This document shows positions 33,403-41,681 of a stretch of 47,689 nt of DNA, piece after piece. Source of the stretch: Planctomycetota bacterium (GTDB taxonomy: Bacteria > Planctomycetota > B15-G4 > JADJEK01). The position numbers and the translations under genes were made by a program. The number at the start of each line of letters is the position of its first letter. Position 1 is the stretch's first letter. Below the pieces are notes generated by a model, which saw only the letters and a program-made list of their open reading frames with translations, was not told the DNA's origin and searched no databases. Location of the stretch: the NCBI GenBank assembly GCA_016213895.1, contig JACQZJ010000042.1, forward strand, positions 1 through 47,689, given 5' to 3'.

Positions 33403-34136
33403 TCGCGCTCGGCTTGGAGGCGTCGGCGCGCGTGGGATCGGTGGCCCTCTATCGCGGGGCGGAGGGCGAGCGCGGCGAGACCGTCGAGGTGGAGCTCTGC
33501 GCGGAGGGCGGCCACGCGCGCGCCCTCGCCCCAGCCATCCAGGACCTGCTCGCGAGCCGCGGGCTCGCAGCGCGCGACCTCGACCTGATCGTCGTCGGCC
33601 TCGGTCCCGGCGGCTATACCGGCGTGCGCCTGGCCCTGGCCACGGCCAAGACGCTTTCCATCTTCCTCACCAAGCCGCTGCTCGGCGTGCCCTCGACCGC
33701 CGCGCTCGCGGCGCACGCGCGCGTCCCCGCGGGCGCCGTGCTCGCGGCCGTGGACGCGCGCCACGGGCTGGTCTACGGCGGCCTGTACCACAAGGACGAG
33801 CACGGCCTGCCGCGCGAGGTCGAGGCCCCGTTCCTCAGGCCAGCCGCAGAGCTGCTGGCGACCCTCGCGCCCGCGACCTTCGTCGCCGGCGACGGCTGCG
33901 ACGTGCTGCGGCGCGCCGCCGGCGGCGCCGTGAACGGCGACCCCGCGCTCGTGCCGCGCGCCGCCGATCTCCTCGCCCTCGGCCTGAAGCGCTTCGCGCG
34001 CGGCCAGAGGGACGAGGAACGAACCCTGCAGCCGCTCTACCTGCGGCCGTCCGAGGCGGAGATCCGCTTCGAACGGCTGCGGCGCGAAGAGCGATCGGAT
34101 CGGCGAAGCGAGCCGGAGGAAAGGCGCAAGCGATGA
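33399..34136 (+). CDS. tsaB: tRNA threonylcarbamoyladenosine biosynthesis protein TsaB
   Basis: A 245-residue ASKHA-fold protein of the TsaB/YeaZ family, which dimerises with TsaD and is needed for t6A37 modification of tRNA. The family signature is present: LGLEAS near the N-terminus and VGLGPGGYTGVRLALATAKTLS. The C-terminus is a highly charged Arg/Glu tail. It starts within the glmM stop (ATGA) and ends within the alr start (ATGA). tsaD and tsaE are not in the window. Confidence 0.9.
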   Translation: MIALGLEASARVGSVALYRGAEGERGETVEVELCAEGGHARALAPAIQDLLASRGLAARDLDLIVVGLGPGGYTGVRLALATAKTLSIFLTKPLLGVPSTAALAAHARVPAGAVLAAVDARHGLVYGGLYHKDEHGLPREVEAPFLRPAAELLATLAPATFVAGDGCDVLRRAAGGAVNGDPALVPRAADLLALGLKRFARGQRDEERTLQPLYLRPSEAEIRFERLRREERSDRRSEPEERRKR

Positions 34137-35335
34137 AGAAGTGGCCGCGTGTGTGGGCTGAAGTGGACCTGTCGGCGATCTCGCACAACTTGGCGGTGAT
34201 CAGGAACCGCCTCAGGGGCCGGCGCAGGATCATGCTCGTGCTCAAGGCGGACGCTTACGGCCACGGCGCCATCGCCGTGGCGCGGCACGTGCTCGCGCGC
34301 GGCGAAGCGCAGGCCTTCGGCGTGGGCGACTCCGAGGAGGCGCTGGAGCTGCGCCAGGCGGGCGTCGACGCGCCGATCCTCATCCTCGGCGCCATCGTCG
34401 ACGGCGAGATGAAGGAGGTCATCCAGCACGACGTCGCGGTGTGCGTGCACTCACGCAGCCGCGTGCGCCTGCTGGAGCGCGAGGCGCGGCGCCAGGGCAG
34501 GAAGTGCCGGGTGCACGTCATGGTGGACACCGGCATGGGACGGCTCGGCCCGTTCCCGGAGACGGCCCTCGAGGTCGCGCGCGCCGTGGCCGCTTCCGAG
34601 TGGCTCGAGCTGGAGGGCATCGCCACGCACTTCTCCAGCACGCAGAGCGCCGACGACTCCTTCACCCGGCAGCAGCTCGTGCGCTTCAGCGAGTTCCGCA
34701 AGAGCGTGCAGGAGGCCGGGATCCCGCTGCCGATCTGCCACGCCGCCAACAGCGGCGCCGTGCTCTTCGAGGAGCAGAGCGCCTTCGACCTGGTGCGCGT
34801 CGGAGCCGCCGTCTACGGCATCTTCGCGCGCCGCGACGGCGACGCCAGCCAGCTCAGGCCGAGCCTGTCGCTGCACACGCAGGTGATCTACCTGAAGGAC
34901 GTCCCCTCCGGCACGCCGATCAGCTACAACCGGCTGTTCACGACGCGGCGCAAGACGCGCATCGCGACCCTGCCGATCGGCTACAACGACGGTTTGAGCT
35001 ACGGTCTCTCGAACCGCGGGCACGTCCTGATCCGAGGCAAGCAGGCGCCCATCGTCGGCGCGGTTTCCATGGACTACTGCATGGTGGACGTCGGGGAGGT
35101 GCCGGGCGCGCGCGCCGGCGACCCGGTCACGGTGATCGGCGCCGACGGCACGGAGAGCATCACCGTGCCGCAGATGGCGGAGATGCTCCACACGGTTCCC
35201 TACGAGATCACCTGCCGCCTGGGCAGGCGGGTCAAGCGCGTCCATCTCCCCGCGAGGAAGCACCCGTCGCTCGCGGCCGCGGTCGGACCGCGCGAGGAGC
35301 AGGTCCTCGCGGCCGAGCGGGTCGCGGAGCATTGA
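34133..35335 (+). CDS. alr: Alanine racemase
   Basis: A 400-residue PLP enzyme that makes D-alanine for peptidoglycan. The cofactor lysine is in LKADAYGHG. Other family points are the DTGMGRLG strand, the CHAANSG loop, VRVGAAVYG, the catalytic Tyr in PISYN and the VSMDYCMVDV segment near the C-terminal domain. It overlaps tsaB by ATGA and its TGA shares one base with the ATG of the AsmA-like gene. Together with glmM it gives this operon a cell-wall theme. Confidence 0.94.
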   Translation: MKKWPRVWAEVDLSAISHNLAVIRNRLRGRRRIMLVLKADAYGHGAIAVARHVLARGEAQAFGVGDSEEALELRQAGVDAPILILGAIVDGEMKEVIQHDVAVCVHSRSRVRLLEREARRQGRKCRVHVMVDTGMGRLGPFPETALEVARAVAASEWLELEGIATHFSSTQSADDSFTRQQLVRFSEFRKSVQEAGIPLPICHAANSGAVLFEEQSAFDLVRVGAAVYGIFARRDGDASQLRPSLSLHTQVIYLKDVPSGTPISYNRLFTTRRKTRIATLPIGYNDGLSYGLSNRGHVLIRGKQAPIVGAVSMDYCMVDVGEVPGARAGDPVTVIGADGTESITVPQMAEMLHTVPYEITCRLGRRVKRVHLPARKHPSLAAAVGPREEQVLAAERVAEH

Positions 35336-38300
35336 TGGTCCGGCGCCTCGTCAAAGTGCTGGTCGCGCTCGCCGCAGCCTGCGCGCTGCTCCAGGGCGCG
35401 GTCTGGGTGCTCGAGGCGCGCGGCTTCTTCGCCGCGAGGATCCGCGCCGTGCTGGCGCGCTATGCTTCCGGCGCGATCGAGGTCGGCGGCGCCGACCTGG
35501 ACCTGCTGTCTTTCACCGTGCGCGCGCGCGACCTGAAGCTCGGCCCGGCGGACGGAGACGGCGGGAGCCTCGTTCTGCCCAGCGCCGAGTTCCGCCTGCC
35601 GCTCAGCCTGGCAAGGGGCGGCGACGTCATGCCGGAGCGGGTGGATGTCGTCGCGCCGCTCCTGCGCCTGCGCGAGCGCGCCGGCGGCGGCTTCTCGCCT
35701 CTCGACCTGTTGAAGCCCTGGGTGCCCACGGCGGAAGTGCCGGTGGTGGCCGTTTCCGCCGGGAGCATCATCTTGGAGGGCGAGGGCCCGCTCAGCGCCC
35801 TGCTCGACGGGTTGCTGCGCGCGGACCTCGAGCGCCGCATCGAGGACGTGCGGTTCGTGACCTTCCCGCAGCCGCCTGCCTCGTCCGAGCTGATCGGCCT
35901 GAGCGGGACGCTGGCGCTTCCCGGCGCCGGGGCGGTCTCCCTGAGCGGAGGGCTCGCCCGCGACCAGTCCTTTCGCCTGACGGCCGGCCTGCGCGGGCTG
36001 GATCTCGCCGGCGAGCGGCTTCTCGCCGCGCTCAACCCGCGCCTGCGCGCCTTCCTCGCCGGCCACGCGGTGCAGGGGACGATCGACCTCTCGGCGACCA
36101 TGGAGGGCGCGGTCAAGAGCGGCGCGGCGGCCGGCGCGGCCGAGGCGGAAGCGCCCGGCGTGCGCGCGCTCCTGGCGCTGCGCGACCTCTCCTTCCAGCA
36201 CGAAGCTCTCGCCGCGCCCATCTCGGCCCCGCGCGCGGAAGCCTTTTTCGACGGCTTCAGCCTGCGCCTGCACGAGGTCCGCATCCCCAACGGAGCGTCG
36301 GCGCTGGTCGCGGACGGCGTCTGGCACGACGTGCTGCATGACGGCGAGTGGCGCCTCACGCTCGACGCGCCCTCGCTGACGCGGCAGGATCCGCTGGTGC
36401 AGGCGCTCGTCCACCCCGGGATCCGCCAGGCGATCGACGACTTCAGCCCGGAAGGGTCCTGTGCGTTCTGCTGCGAGGTCACGCGTCCGGCCGGCGGCGG
36501 CGAGCTGGCGGCGCTCTGGCGCATCGCGCCCATCGCCGCCAGCGCCTCGTACGCCGGCCACGCGGACGCGGAGCGCCCGGGCCATTGGATCGGCTTCCCC
36601 TATCGCCTGCGCGATCTGACGGGCGAGATAAGCGGGGAGGGCGCCCTGGTGCGCATCCGCTCCCTGCGCGGCCGCCACAACGGCGGCGGCCATGCCGTGA
36701 TCGATGGGTTCGTCGACGCGCGCGCGCAGGGCACGGCCTACGAGGTGCGCGTGACCGGCGACGCCGTGCCCGTCGACGCGGAGCTGCAGAACGCGCTGGA
36801 GCGCGCCGCGCCGGGCTCGGGCGCCGTGATCGACCGGTTCGCCCCCGAAGGCGCCGTGGACATCGACGTGATGGCGTGCGCCTCGCTTGCGGACGAGGAC
36901 GCGACGGTGCGCGGCCGCGTGACCGCGCGCGGCGGGAAGGTGCGGCTCGCAGACTTCCCGCTGCCGCTCGGCAACGTGGCCGGGGCCGTGGAGTTCGACG
37001 GCGACCTCTACCGCATCGTGGGCGTGACCGGCGAGCACGGCGAGACGCGCGTGCACGTCGCCGGCACGGTCGACGCGCGCGGCGCGGACGTCGGCCTCGA
37101 CCTGCGGATCAGCGCCGCCTCCCTGCAGGCCGACGACGCCGAGTTCCGCGCGGCGCTCGAGCGCGCGCTCGCGGATGCGCCCGCGGACTGCCGCGGTCTC
37201 TTCTCCCTGCTGAATGTCTCAGGTTCCTTCGACCTCGAGCTCGAGATCTTGAAGGAGCCGGGAGGCGAGACGCGCTTCCGCGCCGTCATCTTTCCGCGCG
37301 ACATGGAGATCGTTCCCTCCTGGCTGCCCATCCCGGTGAAGGGCGTGTGGGGACGCGTCGTGCTCGGCAACCTGCACGACCGCGATCGCGGCGACACGCG
37401 CTTCTACGCGCACCTGGACCAGCTGCGCGGCCGCCTGGGCGAGGCCGAGGTCCTGGGATGGGGACGGCGGGGCGAGGGCATGGAGGAGTCGCTGCATCTC
37501 GTGGGGCGGAGCGTGCGCCTGTCGGACGCCCTGCTCGAAGAGCTCGTCGCCGCGGCTGGGGAAGCGGTCGAGCGCGAGGGACGGCCGGCCCTGGGCATGC
37601 TGCGCGGCGTGTCGGCGTCCGGCGACGTCTCGTTCCATTACCGGCACGGCGCAGCGCCGGGGCAGGAGCCGGGCGGAGACACGCTCGATCTGCGGCTCGA
37701 GGGCGTGGCCTGCGCGTCCGACGTGCTGCCTGGGGGGGGGCTGCGCGAGCTCACGGGCAGGGCGCTGGTGGACTTCGCCGCCGGCCAGCTCGACCTCTAC
37801 GGGCTGGACGGGCGCCTCGCCGACCCGCTGGGCAGGGTGGGGTCGGAGCACCTGCGGCTCAGCCTGGGGGAGTCCTGCGTCCATCTCTCGGGCGACATCG
37901 ACCTCGACGCCAAGCCGTTCTCCCCGGAGCTGTCGCCCCTCGTTCCGCCGGGACTGCGCGACTTCCTTCGCTCGCGCCAGCCCTCCGGGAGCTTCCGCTC
38001 GCGGCTGTCGAGCTTCGACGCGGAGCTGCTCTGGCCCGGCGACGGCCGGCCCGCGGAGCTGGGCGGCATGTCGTTCGCGGGCGAGGCGGAGTTCACCGAC
38101 TGTCGCATCGGCCGGCCGCTGGCGCTCAGCGGCATCAGCGGGCGGCTCGGCCTATCGGGCAGCGGCTCTCTCGCGCCGCAGGGTGAGTACCGCATCGAGG
38201 GGAGCCTCAGCAACCTCGCGCTGCAGGTCGGCGTCCTCACGTTCCACGGCCTCGGCGCCGACCTGTCCGCGACCAGGGACGTGGTCGAGGTGACCAACCT

Positions 38301-38994
38301 GGGCGGCCGCTTCGCCGGCGGCGTGCTGCCGGCGCAGGAGAACTACGTGCGCGTCGAGACCGCGCCGCAGGGCCGGATCGAGGGCAACCTCACCGTGCGG
38401 GACGCGGACCTCGCGCTCCTGGCGCGGGAAGTGGTCCAACTCCCGGGCGAGATCAGCGGGCGGGTCACCCTGGAGTTCGGCTTCCAGGGCGCGGGGGAAG
38501 GCCTGGGCGGCGTCGGCGGCGGCGGGACGATCACCATCGAGGACGGACGCCTCTGGGAGCTGCCGCTTTTCGCCAGGCTCTACGAGTTCAGCCTCGGGCT
38601 GGCCGTGGCAGCGGACGAGAAGCCGACGTTCCAGCAGGGCCGCATCGACTACCGGCTGGCCGGCGGCATGCTGGTGCTCGACCGCTTCGAGCTGAAGGCG
38701 CCGGTCGCGCGCGCTCCCGTGGGGCTGACGCTCTCCGGCCGCGGCGTGGTCGGACCGACCGGCGTCGACCTGCGCGTGGTTCCTCAGGTGATCTCGCTCA
38801 GGCTGCCGTTTCTCTCGCCGGCGATCGACCAGCTCAAGCGCGGCCTGATCAACTACCGCATCTACGGCCCGCTGGCGAATCCCAGGGTCTCCTACTGGAA
38901 CGCCGCCATCGACGTGATGGCTCCCAACCAGGACGTGACGCGCCTGCCGCGTCTTGCCCCGAGGAAGGCGGCCGACTGGGGCCGGCGCTTCTGA
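35335..38994 (+). CDS. Large AsmA-like/YhdP-type envelope protein
   Basis: A 1219-residue protein with one N-terminal membrane helix (residues about 5-25) and a very long beta-rich body. The opening segment (ASGAIEVGGADLDLLSFTVRARDLKLG) and the C-terminal part (VDLRVVPQVISLRLP, then KRGLINYRIYGPLANPRVSYW) match AsmA-like proteins such as YhdP, which bridge inner and outer membrane and are thought to move phospholipids. The start is chosen at ATG 35335 because it abuts the alr stop and gives the helix; an open frame extends upstream without homology. Such a protein supports a two-membrane cell plan. The exact subfamily (YhdP, TamB or DUF3971) is not certain. Confidence 0.82.
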   Translation: MVRRLVKVLVALAAACALLQGAVWVLEARGFFAARIRAVLARYASGAIEVGGADLDLLSFTVRARDLKLGPADGDGGSLVLPSAEFRLPLSLARGGDVMPERVDVVAPLLRLRERAGGGFSPLDLLKPWVPTAEVPVVAVSAGSIILEGEGPLSALLDGLLRADLERRIEDVRFVTFPQPPASSELIGLSGTLALPGAGAVSLSGGLARDQSFRLTAGLRGLDLAGERLLAALNPRLRAFLAGHAVQGTIDLSATMEGAVKSGAAAGAAEAEAPGVRALLALRDLSFQHEALAAPISAPRAEAFFDGFSLRLHEVRIPNGASALVADGVWHDVLHDGEWRLTLDAPSLTRQDPLVQALVHPGIRQAIDDFSPEGSCAFCCEVTRPAGGGELAALWRIAPIAASASYAGHADAERPGHWIGFPYRLRDLTGEISGEGALVRIRSLRGRHNGGGHAVIDGFVDARAQGTAYEVRVTGDAVPVDAELQNALERAAPGSGAVIDRFAPEGAVDIDVMACASLADEDATVRGRVTARGGKVRLADFPLPLGNVAGAVEFDGDLYRIVGVTGEHGETRVHVAGTVDARGADVGLDLRISAASLQADDAEFRAALERALADAPADCRGLFSLLNVSGSFDLELEILKEPGGETRFRAVIFPRDMEIVPSWLPIPVKGVWGRVVLGNLHDRDRGDTRFYAHLDQLRGRLGEAEVLGWGRRGEGMEESLHLVGRSVRLSDALLEELVAAAGEAVEREGRPALGMLRGVSASGDVSFHYRHGAAPGQEPGGDTLDLRLEGVACASDVLPGGGLRELTGRALVDFAAGQLDLYGLDGRLADPLGRVGSEHLRLSLGESCVHLSGDIDLDAKPFSPELSPLVPPGLRDFLRSRQPSGSFRSRLSSFDAELLWPGDGRPAELGGMSFAGEAEFTDCRIGRPLALSGISGRLGLSGSGSLAPQGEYRIEGSLSNLALQVGVLTFHGLGADLSATRDVVEVTNLGGRFAGGVLPAQENYVRVETAPQGRIEGNLTVRDADLALLAREVVQLPGEISGRVTLEFGFQGAGEGLGGVGGGGTITIEDGRLWELPLFARLYEFSLGLAVAADEKPTFQQGRIDYRLAGGMLVLDRFELKAPVARAPVGLTLSGRGVVGPTGVDLRVVPQVISLRLPFLSPAIDQLKRGLINYRIYGPLANPRVSYWNAAIDVMAPNQDVTRLPRLAPRKAADWGRRF

Positions 38995-39059
38995 CGCCGG
39001 GCCGCCGCGCGCCGCACAATCATCTCGCCGCGAGCGTGCACCCGGGGCGCTCGACCTTC

Positions 39060-39065
39060 TATACT
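39060..39065 (+). promoter_or_regulatory. Possible -10 element for manC
   Basis: TATACT in the 201-base gap before manC. No strong -35 is seen. The remaining leader of about 125 bases to ATG 39196 is GC-rich and shows no recognised riboswitch. Confidence 0.35.
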
Positions 39066-39195
39066 GCCAGCGCGGCGCATTCGCCGCCGTTTCGCGCGGC
39101 GCAGAGCACGGACGGAAGCGACGCGGCGGCGGGCGCGGCGGGCAGGGCGGGGCCCGGGTCCCGCGCACGAGGTCCACGCAGTGGGAGTGCCGAGC

Positions 39196-40269
39196 ATGCT
39201 GCACGCCGTCATCATGGCAGGGGGAGCGGGGACCAGGTTCTGGCCGATGAGCCGCGCCGCGCTGCCCAAGCAGATGCTGGCCCTCGTGACCGAGCGGCCC
39301 CTCTTGGCGGACACGGTGGACCGGCTCGAGGGTCTCGTCCCGGGCGAGCGGGTGCACGTCATCACGAACGCCGCCTACGCCGACTCGGTGCGCGCCCTCC
39401 TGCGCGGCGTGCCGGCGCACCAGGTCGTGGCCGAGCCGTGCGGCCGCGACACGGCGCCGTGCATCGGGCTTGCCGCAACGCTGATCTCGCGGCGGGATCC
39501 GGCGGCGGTCATGGCGGTGCTGCCGGCGGATCACGTGGTGCATCCGCCGCAGGTCTTCCAGCAGGCTCTGGCGCGCGCGGCCGCGGTCCTCGAGGAGCGC
39601 GCCGGCGCGCTCATCACCTTCGGGATCACGCCGACGCGGCCGGCCGTAGGCTACGGCTACATCGAGCGCGGCGCCGAACTCGGACGCCTCGACGGCGTCC
39701 CCTTCTTCAAGGTGGACTCCTTCCGCGAGAAGCCGAACGCGCGCGTCGCGCGCGACTTCCTGGCGGCGGGCAGGTTCTCGTGGAACGCCGGCATCTTCGT
39801 CTTCCGCGCGCAGGCCATCCTCGAGCGCATCGAGCGCCACCTGCCGGAGCTCGCCGCGGCCCTGCCCGCGCTGGCGGATGCCTACGTGCAGCAGGGTGCG
39901 ATCCCCGAATCCGCCTACCGCCGCCTGCCGCGCATCTCGATCGACTACGGCGTGTTCGAGCGGGACGAGGACGTGGTGATGCTCGAGGCGTCGTTCACCT
40001 GGGACGACGTCGGCTCCTTCGCCGCCCTGGAGCGCGTCCTGCCCAAGGACGCCCAGGGGAACTGCGGCGTGGGCCTCTCCACCCTGCTCGACGCCCGCCG
40101 CAACATCGTCGTGTCGGGCCGGAACCACCGCATCGCGTTGATCGGCGTCGAGGGGCTGATCGTGGTGCACAGCGACGACGCCACGCTCGTGTGCCGGGCC
40201 GAGGACGCCGAGCGCGTGAAGGAGCTGGTCAACCTGCTGCAGTCGAAGGGGCTCGCGGACTTGCTCTAG
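39196..40269 (+). CDS. manC: Mannose-1-phosphate guanylyltransferase
   Basis: A 357-residue nucleotidyltransferase. The N-terminal GTP loop is VIMAGGAGTRFWPMSR followed by LPKQ. Other family motifs are the EPCGRDTAPCIGLAA strand, LPADHV, FREKPN and WNAGIFVFR. It makes GDP-mannose for glycans, which fits the O-antigen ligase at 5628. The C-terminal phosphomannose isomerase domain of long ManC proteins is absent. A GTG at 39181 would add five residues; ATG 39196 is favoured by the family start. Its stop lies 9 bases from the convergent CBS-protein gene. Confidence 0.9.
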   Translation: MLHAVIMAGGAGTRFWPMSRAALPKQMLALVTERPLLADTVDRLEGLVPGERVHVITNAAYADSVRALLRGVPAHQVVAEPCGRDTAPCIGLAATLISRRDPAAVMAVLPADHVVHPPQVFQQALARAAAVLEERAGALITFGITPTRPAVGYGYIERGAELGRLDGVPFFKVDSFREKPNARVARDFLAAGRFSWNAGIFVFRAQAILERIERHLPELAAALPALADAYVQQGAIPESAYRRLPRISIDYGVFERDEDVVMLEASFTWDDVGSFAALERVLPKDAQGNCGVGLSTLLDARRNIVVSGRNHRIALIGVEGLIVVHSDDATLVCRAEDAERVKELVNLLQSKGLADLL

Positions 40270-40278
40270 CCCGCTCCC

Positions 40279-41616
40279 TCAGGCCTCGTCAGCGCCTTCC
40301 TGCCCCGAGGCTTGCTCGACCGCGCGCACCTCCACGCGCTTCACGCGGCGCTCATCCGCTTCGAGGACCTTGATCTCGACTCCCTCCAAGACCAGCGTCT
40401 CGCCGGCCTGCGGCACGCGTCCGAGGACCGAGGAAACGAACCCGCCGACGGTGTCGAAGTCCTCGCTCTCGGGCAGTGCGATGCCCAGGGCCTCGTTGAC
40501 CTCGTCAATGTGCACGCGTGCGTCCACGCGGGCGTGGCCCGGAGCGAGCAGCTTGAGCTCGCGGCGTTTCCTGCTCACGTCGTACTCGTCGTCGATCTCG
40601 CCGACGATCTCCTCGAGGATGTCCTCGATGGTGATCAGGCCGGAGGTGGCGCCGTACTGGTCGACGACGATGGCGATGTGCAGGCGGTTCTCGCGGAACT
40701 CCTGCAGCAGCCTGCTGACCTTCTTGTCCTCCAGCACGTAGTACGGCTTGCGGCACACCTCGCGCACCGGCTGGTTCTGCGCGTCGATGTCGGTCAGCCG
40801 ATCGACGACGTCGCGGATGTAGAACACGCCGATGATGTGGTCGCTGTCTCCCTCGCCGACGGGCAGCCGCGAATGCCGCCTTTCGGCGGCGACGCGCAGG
40901 GCCTGGTAGACCGGCGTGTCCGCGTCGACCCAGCTGATGTCGGCGCGCGGCGTCATCACCTCGCTGACCTCGAAGGCCCTGAGCTCGACGACGTTCTCGA
41001 TCATGTCCGCCTCCTCCTCGCCGACCACGCCCTTGCGCTCCCCGGCGGCCACGGTGGCGATGATCTCGTCCGTGATCGCCTCGTCCGCGGCCGCGGGATC
41101 AGGACGCCCGGCGATGGAGTTGAGCAGGCGCGCCAGCCCGAGGAAGGGCGCCGCCAGCGGCGAGAGCGCGAGTCCGAGGACATGCAGCGCGGGCAGGAGC
41201 GCCGCGAAGCGCTCCTCGCCGACGGCGCGCGCCACGGAGCGCGGCAGGACGTGGCACAGGGGCACGACGCACGCCGCGCAGAGGAGGGCGGCGAGCAGCA
41301 GCGGGCCGGCGGCGAAGGGATCATGGGAGGCGAGGAGGCGCGCGCTGAGCAGCAGCAGGAGCGCGGCGAGCAGCGCCTCGGCGGCCGCCTGAACCAGCGC
41401 CAGGGCGAGCCTGGTGCGGTCGCGAGCCTCGAGGCGGCGCGCCCAGCGCTCGCGCGCCGCTTCCTCGGGCAAGCCATGCAGCAGTCGCGCCGCGGAGAGG
41501 GAGTCCAGACCCGTTCGGCAGGTGGCCGCCGTGCTGGCGAGGGCGGCAAGCGCCACGCCCAGCACGAAGAGATACGGTCCTTCCGGCAGCGAAGAGCCGG
41601 GATCTCCTTGGATCAA
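40279..41616 (-). CDS. CorC/HlyC-type CBS-domain membrane protein
   Basis: A 445-residue protein with TTG start at 41616, preceded by GGAG about 12 bases upstream. Three to four membrane helices (about 14-165) replace a full DUF21 domain. Then come the segment EEADMIENVVELRAFEVSEVMTPR, two CBS domains (about 215-335, including RHSRLPV and QYGATSGLITIEDILEEIVG) and a CorC_HlyC domain to the end. The family is linked to Mg/Co efflux in relatives, though substrate is often unknown. It has its own promoter candidate inside the end of the sensor-like gene upstream. Confidence 0.87.
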   Translation of the reverse strand: MIQGDPGSSLPEGPYLFVLGVALAALASTAATCRTGLDSLSAARLLHGLPEEAARERWARRLEARDRTRLALALVQAAAEALLAALLLLLSARLLASHDPFAAGPLLLAALLCAACVVPLCHVLPRSVARAVGEERFAALLPALHVLGLALSPLAAPFLGLARLLNSIAGRPDPAAADEAITDEIIATVAAGERKGVVGEEEADMIENVVELRAFEVSEVMTPRADISWVDADTPVYQALRVAAERRHSRLPVGEGDSDHIIGVFYIRDVVDRLTDIDAQNQPVREVCRKPYYVLEDKKVSRLLQEFRENRLHIAIVVDQYGATSGLITIEDILEEIVGEIDDEYDVSRKRRELKLLAPGHARVDARVHIDEVNEALGIALPESEDFDTVGGFVSSVLGRVPQAGETLVLEGVEIKVLEADERRVKRVEVRAVEQASGQEGADEA

Positions 41617-41675
41617 GAACAGGTCTCCAGTCGGCGGATGCCGGCTGCCCGCCGCGGCCGGGGATCCGCGGCGGG

Positions 41676-41681
41676 ATTATA
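41676..41681 (-). promoter_or_regulatory. Extended -10 promoter element for the CBS-domain gene
   Basis: On the minus strand the sequence is TGCTATAAT, a perfect -10 hexamer with the extended TG. The TAA inside it is the stop codon of the upstream sensor-like gene. The leader to TTG 41616 would be about 53 bases. No -35 is needed for an extended -10, and none is seen. Confidence 0.5.

Noticed and set aside
34441-35334. Upstream extension of the AsmA-like frame through alr
   Set aside because: The extension is Arg-rich off-frame reading of alr; the real start at 35335 abuts the alr stop and begins a membrane helix.
39001-39195. Riboswitch in the leader before manC
   Set aside because: The GC-rich leader forms many possible stems but none with conserved loop sequences of a riboswitch class I know.
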